Shown here piece by piece: positions 7,063 through 11,691 of a DNA stretch of 11,691 nt. The DNA lies in the NCBI GenBank assembly GCA_018376005.1, contig JAHACE010000020.1, positions 1-11,691 on the forward strand. Direction: 5' to 3'. The notes beneath the pieces are model-generated. The model was given only the letters and a program-made list of their open reading frames with translations. It did not search any database and was not told where the DNA came from. Made by a program: the position numbers and the translations under genes. How positions within the stretch are numbered: the first letter of the stretch is position 1; each line of letters opens with the position of its first letter. This DNA comes from Atopobium sp. Lineage in GTDB: Bacteria > Actinomycetota > Coriobacteriia > Coriobacteriales > Atopobiaceae.

Positions 7063-7992
7063 TTTTGAAAGTATACTTGGATGAGCTGCCTTTGCTGCTT
7101 CTTTGAGCCTGTCAACTGACAAATGCGTATACACCTGTGTAGTTGAAAGTGATTCATGACCTAAAAGTTCCTGTACAACACGAAGATCTGCTCCACCACC
7201 AAGAAGTTCTGTGGCGTATGTATGTCTCATAGCGTGTGGCGAGAGTGAGCTATCTAGTCCTGCAGCCGTTAGATACGACGAAAAAACCTTGCGCAAAGAA
7301 TCCGCGCTCATATTATTTCCTCTTACGGAAATAAAAAGAGCCGAATGTGCACGGCCCGCTTTATCTTTCAACAAAAGCGTAGGTCGAGAAGACCTAAGGT
7401 ACTTTTTAAGCCACTCGATAGCTGACTCATAGAGCGGAACAATTCGCTCTTTAGAGCCTTTACCAAAGAGTCGCACTGTTCCATTTTGCAAATCAACCTG
7501 TTCAAGCTTGAGAGACGCCACCTCAGAAATACGAGCTCCTGTTGCATACAAAAACTCAAGAAATGCTCTATCTCTAAGCCCTACCGCGGTTGAAACATCA
7601 CATGATTCTAAAAGCCTATTTACATCGGAATCAGTCATAGTATGTGGAAGATTTCGTGGCGCTCGAGGATTGCTCAGTGAAAGAGCTGGGTCTGTGGCAA
7701 TCAGTTTTTCTCGCTGCATCCATTTGTAAAAACCACGCAACGCAGATAAATGCCTATTTAGTGTTTTTGCTGAATATTGAGCCTGTTTAAGATAGGCCAA
7801 ATAGAGACGAAGGCTTCTGTGATCAACCCGAGTTACCGCAACACCTTCCCTACTACACCACTGCTCAAATGCCAAAAGATCAGTCTGATATGACCTTAGG
7901 GTATTCTCGGAGAGATTCCTGACCTTACTTAAATACTCAATAAATTGTTCAACGTGACTTACCTGCGCTTTAGAAATGCCCACATTAACCAC
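7054..7992 (-). CDS. xerC: Tyrosine recombinase XerC
   Basis: Site-specific recombinase of the lambda-integrase family that acts with a partner Xer protein at dif to resolve chromosome dimers. The protein is 312 aa with an N-terminal SAM-like, core-binding domain (residues about 10-95) and a C-terminal catalytic domain. The catalytic set is complete: R154 (GARISE), K178 (GKGSKER), H253 and R256 (HAMRHTYA), H279 (LLGHES) and the nucleophile Y288 (VYTH). Placement beside trmFO/dprA and rpsB is that of housekeeping XerC (CodV in Bacillus), not of an element integrase; XerC versus XerD is decided by this context. The start is GTG at 7992, overlapping the trmFO stop by eight bases, or GTG at 7983. 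Neither has a strong ribosome binding site, so translational coupling to trmFO is likely. Confidence 0.9.
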   Translation of the reverse strand: MVNVGISKAQVSHVEQFIEYLSKVRNLSENTLRSYQTDLLAFEQWCSREGVAVTRVDHRSLRLYLAYLKQAQYSAKTLNRHLSALRGFYKWMQREKLIATDPALSLSNPRAPRNLPHTMTDSDVNRLLESCDVSTAVGLRDRAFLEFLYATGARISEVASLKLEQVDLQNGTVRLFGKGSKERIVPLYESAIEWLKKYLRSSRPTLLLKDKAGRAHSALFISVRGNNMSADSLRKVFSSYLTAAGLDSSLSPHAMRHTYATELLGGGADLRVVQELLGHESLSTTQVYTHLSVDRLKEAAKAAHPSILSKVV

Positions 7993-9319
7993 GCTTTACA
8001 CAATCAAAGAGTTCATGGCGAGAGGCAAGATACTCATCAAAATCTTTATGAGCGCGCTCCGCCATCTTCTGACGGCGCTCGTCTTTTCTTTTAATGTGCT
8101 CGTTCAATGGCTCAAAAATTCCAAAGTTAACATGCATGGGCTGGTACTCTTTGGTGTTTGGATTTGTTGCATAACCCACAAGAGAGCCAAACGAAGTGGT
8201 CAAAGGAAGCCTGACTTCCTCTTTGCCCAATAAACGAGCATACATGTTAAGCGCAGCAAGCAATCCAGATGCTATAGCCTCAACATAGCCTTCTGTACCC
8301 GTAATTTGACCTGCAAGAATAGTAGAAGTTCCCGGAATTCCAAATGAGCCGTCAAGCGCATGAGGAGAGTCAACAAAAGAGTTTCTGTGCATGACGCCGT
8401 AGCGAACAAACTCAGCGTTTTCCAACCCTGGGATGAGGGTAAATACGCGCTTTTGTTCTCCCCAGGTAAGATTTGTCTGAAAACCAACCAGATTAAATGC
8501 TGATTTAGCTGCATTTTCTGCACGAAGCTGAACTGCTGCCCAGGGACGTTTACCCGTTCTGGGATCAATAAGTCCTACTGGCTTCAAAGCGCCAAATCTA
8601 ATGGAATCATGTCCTGTTCTTGCCACTTCCTCAATAGGCTGACAAGCTTGGAACAAATCAGACTGCTCAAAATCGTGGCCAATAACACGTTTAGCTGCAA
8701 GCAGCTCATCAACAAATGTGTCGTATTCCTCTTTATTCATGGGGCAATTGAGGTAATCGCCAATTCCCAAGTCCTCATAACGAGATTGAGAAAATGCAAT
8801 TGAATGGTCAATTGATTCATAAGACACAATAGGCGCTGCTGCATCAAAAAACGACATTCTGTTAGTTCCAACACGCTTAGAAATTGCTTCGTACAAGCTA
8901 TCTGAGCACAGTGGTCCTGCAGCAATAACTGTTGGCTCATCAGATAACTCCGTGACCTCTGCATGAGTTACCGAGATGTTTGGATGATTTCTGATCTGCT
9001 CAGTAACAGCCTTTGAAAAATCTTCTCTGTTGACCGCAAGAGCGCCGCCTGCAGGAACAGAGTTTTCTTCTGCAATACGAAGCAGAAAACTACCCATCTT
9101 TTTAAGCTCAGACTTTAAAATTCCAGCTGCAGAATCTACCTTAGTGGACTTCAGAGAGTTGGAGCAGACCAGCTCAGCAAACATATCTGTGTGGTGTGCT
9201 GGAGAAGAAACAACAGGGCGCTGCTCAATGAGCTCTACAGAAACACCACGTGAAGCAAGCTGTAAAGCACATTCGCTTCCAGCTAAACCAGCGCCAACTA
9301 CCGTAACTTTTTGTGTCAT
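7985..9319 (-). CDS. trmFO: Methylenetetrahydrofolate--tRNA-(uracil-5-)-methyltransferase TrmFO
   Basis: Flavoprotein that methylates uridine 54 in the T-loop of tRNA using methylenetetrahydrofolate as carbon donor and reduced FAD. The protein is 444 aa, normal for the family. GAGLAGSE at 9-16 is the FAD-binding glycine-rich loop. FAELVCSNSLKS contains C52, and FQACQPIEEVARTG contains C226; these match the two catalytic cysteines known in the Bacillus protein. YLNCPMNKEEY (189-199) and a C-terminal NxxFGIFEPL segment are also typical. The start is ATG at 9319 with AGGTGA five bases upstream, 17 bases after the end of the frameshifted dprA reading. TrmFO is common in Firmicutes and rare in most Actinobacteria, which supports a deep-branching group. 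In Bacillus topA lies between dprA and trmFO; it is absent here. Confidence 0.95.
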   Translation of the reverse strand: MTQKVTVVGAGLAGSECALQLASRGVSVELIEQRPVVSSPAHHTDMFAELVCSNSLKSTKVDSAAGILKSELKKMGSFLLRIAEENSVPAGGALAVNREDFSKAVTEQIRNHPNISVTHAEVTELSDEPTVIAAGPLCSDSLYEAISKRVGTNRMSFFDAAAPIVSYESIDHSIAFSQSRYEDLGIGDYLNCPMNKEEYDTFVDELLAAKRVIGHDFEQSDLFQACQPIEEVARTGHDSIRFGALKPVGLIDPRTGKRPWAAVQLRAENAAKSAFNLVGFQTNLTWGEQKRVFTLIPGLENAEFVRYGVMHRNSFVDSPHALDGSFGIPGTSTILAGQITGTEGYVEAIASGLLAALNMYARLLGKEEVRLPLTTSFGSLVGYATNPNTKEYQPMHVNFGIFEPLNEHIKRKDERRQKMAERAHKDFDEYLASRHELFDCVKRG

Positions 9320-9336
9320 TGTTCACCTATCACACA

Positions 9337-10121
9337 CTACGAATCCAAATAAAACTCTTTAGAAGGAGTATACCTTCCATCCGGTAATCTTTTTACCATT
9401 CCACGAGCTTCATAATCAGTAAGAGAATTTAACACGGTAAGTTCAATTGTTCCTGAACTAGGCAATCAAAATCTAATGAAATTGCAATGCCCAACGATGT
9501 CTCATCAGGAATAATTTGAGCCCCTTCAGAGATGAGTCTATTCGTACCAGCAGAAGCAGGAGAAAAGATAGACCCGGGTATTGCATAAATAGTTTTACCA
9601 AGAGAGTTAGCAAACTCAGCAGTACTCATGGTGCCTGAGCAAAGCCCCGCTTCCGTTACCAAGAGCACTTTACCTAATGCTGCAATGACCGCATTTCTTC
9701 TAGGAAAGGCATAACGTCTAGGAGGCGTTCCCCACCTGTCTAGAGAAATGACTGCTCCCCTTCCTTCTCGCGCTGCTTCAAAAAGCTCTGCAGAGGTAGT
9801 TGGATATGTCACATCCGCACCACAGCCTGCCACTACAACAGTCTTTCCACCAGCATTAAGAGAAGCCATACCCGCCATGTAGTCGCAGCCAAGAGCTCCC
9901 CCAGATACCACCACAATATTGTTATCAGCGGCGCATCTGCCAGCCATTTCTGCAATTGCCATGCCGTATGGGGTAGCTCTACGAGCCCCAATTACAGACA
10001 TACAAGGTTGCTGCAAAACGCTTCTATCCCCCATTCCATAGATAATTTCAGGCGGATGGTTGAGCAGTAGCAATTCTTTTGGATAGTCCTCATCTTCTGA
10101 TGAAATCTCCCATTTCTCCAT
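9337..10121 (-). pseudogene. dprA: DNA-processing protein DprA, frameshifted in the C-terminal winged-helix domain
   Basis: DprA loads RecA on incoming single-stranded DNA during transformation. The intact frame, 10121 to 9429 (230 aa), starts at an ATG with GGAG five bases upstream, two bases after comM. It holds the Rossmann domain: VIGARRATPYG at 43-53, VVSGGALGCD at 71-80, PRRYAFPRRN at 134-143, CSGTMSTAEF at 161-170 and IPGSIFSP at 181-188. It ends abruptly at LNLPC. In another frame, open from 9465 to a TAG at 9337, the sequence reads VLNSLTDYEARGMVKRLPDG then RYTPS, which looks like the end of the DprA winged helix. A frameshift therefore lies between about 9429 and 9465. With it repaired, the gap to trmFO becomes a normal 17 bases instead of 109. 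The usual N-terminal SAM-like domain is absent. The family GLARGID motif is altered to GGALGCD. The shortened protein might still fold as a Rossmann-only DprA. Confidence 0.8.
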
Positions 10122-10123
10122 TA

Positions 10124-11499
10124 CTACTCCAAAGAACGAGACCTATAGGCAACCGCCTCAGATACGTCGTCTTTTGTCACTTTTTCATGGTGAGCAATGT
10201 CTGCGATAGTCCTTGCAACCCTGCAGGTACGCGTTATTGCTCTACCTCCTAAATGAAGTCCACGAGCAAATCTATGAAGCAGCTGCAATGCTGATTCATC
10301 AAAGCTCTCCACGTACTTTTGGCGAGAAGTGCCATCTACTCCACGGGTTTCTCGCCAAGAAGCAAAGTCTCTGCCAGAGACAACAAGTGAGCGCATACCA
10401 GCTGAAGTGAGTCCTAGCTCACCTTGAATTACTCGATCAGAAGAAGGTCGAGCCACATCACACACAATATCTATTCGATCCATTAAAGGACCTCCAATTT
10501 TTGATTGATACGTAGAAATCTTTCCTGGGGAGCACTTACAGGTGTGAGTTTTATCTCCAAAGTATCCGCAGGGACACGGATTTGCTGCAGCGATGAGCTG
10601 AAACTGAGAAGGAAACTTATAGATGCCATCCACTCGCGCAAGGCGTACATATCCATCTTCGATTGGCTGACGTAAAACCTGCAGTGTATTAGAAGCAAAC
10701 TCGGGCAGCTCATCTAAAAAGAGCACGCCTTTATGGGCAAGAGAAATTTCGCCTGGGATGACAGGTCTGCCACCTCCAATCATGCCTGCTACAGAAGCTG
10801 AATGATGAGGGGACCTAAAGGGCCGTACACCTGCTTGAATAGAATCTGTTTCACACCCTGCTACAGAATGTATGAGCAATACCTCATCACGCTCTTCTTT
10901 AGAGAGCTCTGGGAGGATTGTTGGAATTCTTTTTGCAAGCATAGTTTTACCTGCACCTGGCGGGCCAATCATGAGCATCCCCAGGTTTCCTGTGGCTGCG
11001 ACTACGATAGCTCGCTTGACTAATTCCTGGTCAATTACCTCTTCAAAGTCTAAATTCTCGCTGAGCATTGCTGTTTCAACAGCATGCTTGCGCTGAACCA
11101 ATGGCTTACAGAATGATTGGTCTCTTAAACTCAAGTTGAGCAATGATTGAATTCCTATGACGTGACTCCAGTCAGAACCAAACAAATTGCAATCTGAAGA
11201 GGAGATCAGTTTCATTCCCAGTTTCTTAGCAAGCATTGCATACGCTGCCATACCTCTCACTGAAGAGATCTTGCCGTTTAATGAGAGTTCTCCAACAAAC
11301 AGCCTGTTATGCACAATCTCTTGAGGAATCTGTCCAGTAGCTGCAAGAATAGCAACGGCTATAGGCAAATCAAATCCAGTACCTGTCTTACGATGGTTAT
11401 TCCAGGTATACCTCCAGAAATACCTACCTCTACATCAACAGGTATTGCCTCAATTCCTCTAAGAGTTGCGGTATGAACGCAGATGGTAGCTTGACTCAT
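10124..11499 (-). pseudogene. comM: ComM/YifB-type Mg-chelatase-like AAA+ ATPase, disrupted by an internal deletion
   Basis: ComM is a hexameric helicase promoting branch migration when transformed DNA is integrated. The native start is the ATG at 11499, in an ATGA overlap with yraN; it gives MSQATICVHTATLRG through GGIPGITIV and then stops at 11359 after 46 codons. The family sequence resumes in a different frame as RKTGTGFDLPIAVAILA and stays open to the TAG at 10124. Compared with known ComM/YifB proteins, about 39 residues of the N-terminal Lon-like domain, normally between IV and RKTG, are missing, and the join is out of frame. The rest looks intact: Walker A GPPGAGKT, Walker B GVLFLDEL, a cysteine cluster around NPCPCGY, and the C-terminal ARTIADI segment. 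A TTG at 11368 could start a 414-aa truncated ATPase with no clear ribosome binding site. I judge it inactivated as full-length ComM. Confidence 0.85.
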
Positions 11500-11691
11500 T
11501 GCTCGTCCCAGCTAAATGCTCCAATTAAATGCCTTAGGCTTGCTGTGCTTGGAGCTACCAGATTAATAGCAACAACATCAAATCTAATAGAAGTAAGTGC
11601 TGGATGAAGCGCTGCATACATAAGCGCAAGCGTTCTGTATTTTTCCTGCTTTGCCCTATTTACAGCCAACTCAGGCATGATGCTATCGTCT
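11496..11691 (-). CDS. yraN: YraN-family (UPF0102) endonuclease-like protein, C-terminal part only
   Basis: The gene enters the window from the right and its start is outside; about 65 codons are visible, ending at a TGA at 11496. The text PELAVNRAKQEKYRTLALMY followed by HPALTSIRFDVVAINL matches the end of the YraN fold, where a Lys/Arg-rich helix after the nuclease core is followed by the RFDVVAV strand; LRHLIGAF replaces the usual IxHIxNAF ending. The catalytic GEIDLIA and EVK residues lie beyond the window. The family resembles Holliday-junction resolvases; its function is unproven. The stop overlaps the comM start as ATGA, and yraN-comM-dprA is a common actinobacterial order. The in-window ATG near 11678 is internal, since the frame is open to the edge. 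Confidence 0.8.
   Translation of the reverse strand, partial: DDSIMPELAVNRAKQEKYRTLALMYAALHPALTSIRFDVVAINLVAPSTASLRHLIGAFSWDEQ

Noticed and set aside
7054..7992. Tyrosine recombinase as a sign of an integrated element
   Set aside because: It sits in the conserved housekeeping XerC position with overlapping operon neighbours; no attachment-site repeat, tRNA or cargo genes are nearby.
9320..9428. Non-coding spacer between dprA and trmFO
   Set aside because: Most of it encodes a winged-helix ending in another frame, so it belongs to the frameshifted dprA rather than being intergenic.
11496..11678. A complete 60-residue small protein starting near 11678
   Set aside because: The frame stays open to the window edge and the residues match the C-terminal part of YraN, so it is a truncated view of a larger gene.

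Overview
All recognisable genes lie on the minus strand, so transcription runs from the right edge of the window to the left. The window is housekeeping chromosome: no mobile element, CRISPR array, rRNA or tRNA was seen. In transcription order the genes are yraN (5' end off the window), comM, dprA, trmFO, xerC, rpsB, tsf, pyrH, frr, uppS, cdsA, dxr and rseP (3' end off the window). Gaps are very short, with several start/stop overlaps. No stretch above 300 bases lacks a gene; the largest gap is the 140-base xerC-rpsB spacer.

Organism: the yraN-comM-dprA block upstream of rpsB-tsf-pyrH-frr is typical of Actinobacteria. The base composition looks moderate (by eye nearer 45-50% GC than 65-70%). 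A TrmFO gene is present, and uppS sits between frr and cdsA; both are more Firmicute-like. Together these suggest a deep-branching actinobacterium of the class Coriobacteriia, perhaps Atopobium/Lancefieldella-like. This is an inference from gene order and protein flavour, not a search result.

Right third (about 9337-11691): yraN, comM and dprA. yraN and comM are joined by an ATGA overlap. comM is broken: its N-terminal frame runs into another frame exactly where about 39 family-conserved residues are absent. dprA is also broken: its Rossmann frame stops at 9429, while the conserved C-terminal winged-helix end continues in another frame to 9337. Two neighbouring genes for handling transforming DNA are therefore both damaged, which is the most notable result here.

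Middle (about 5140-9319): trmFO (tRNA m5U54 methylation), xerC (chromosome dimer resolution), then rpsB-tsf (ribosomal protein S2 and EF-Ts). A strong intrinsic terminator follows tsf. pyrH, directly after it, has no Shine-Dalgarno sequence but has a -10-like hexamer 10 bases before its ATG, so it may be a leaderless transcript.

Left part (1-5140): pyrH-frr-uppS-cdsA-dxr-rseP, a tight cluster linking UMP phosphorylation, ribosome recycling, isoprenoid precursor synthesis (Dxr), the undecaprenyl carrier (UppS), CDP-diacylglycerol (CdsA) and intramembrane proteolysis (RseP). RseP carries an unusual winged-helix-like insertion between its zinc motif and the second membrane segment. Five genes begin with GTG or TTG rather than ATG.
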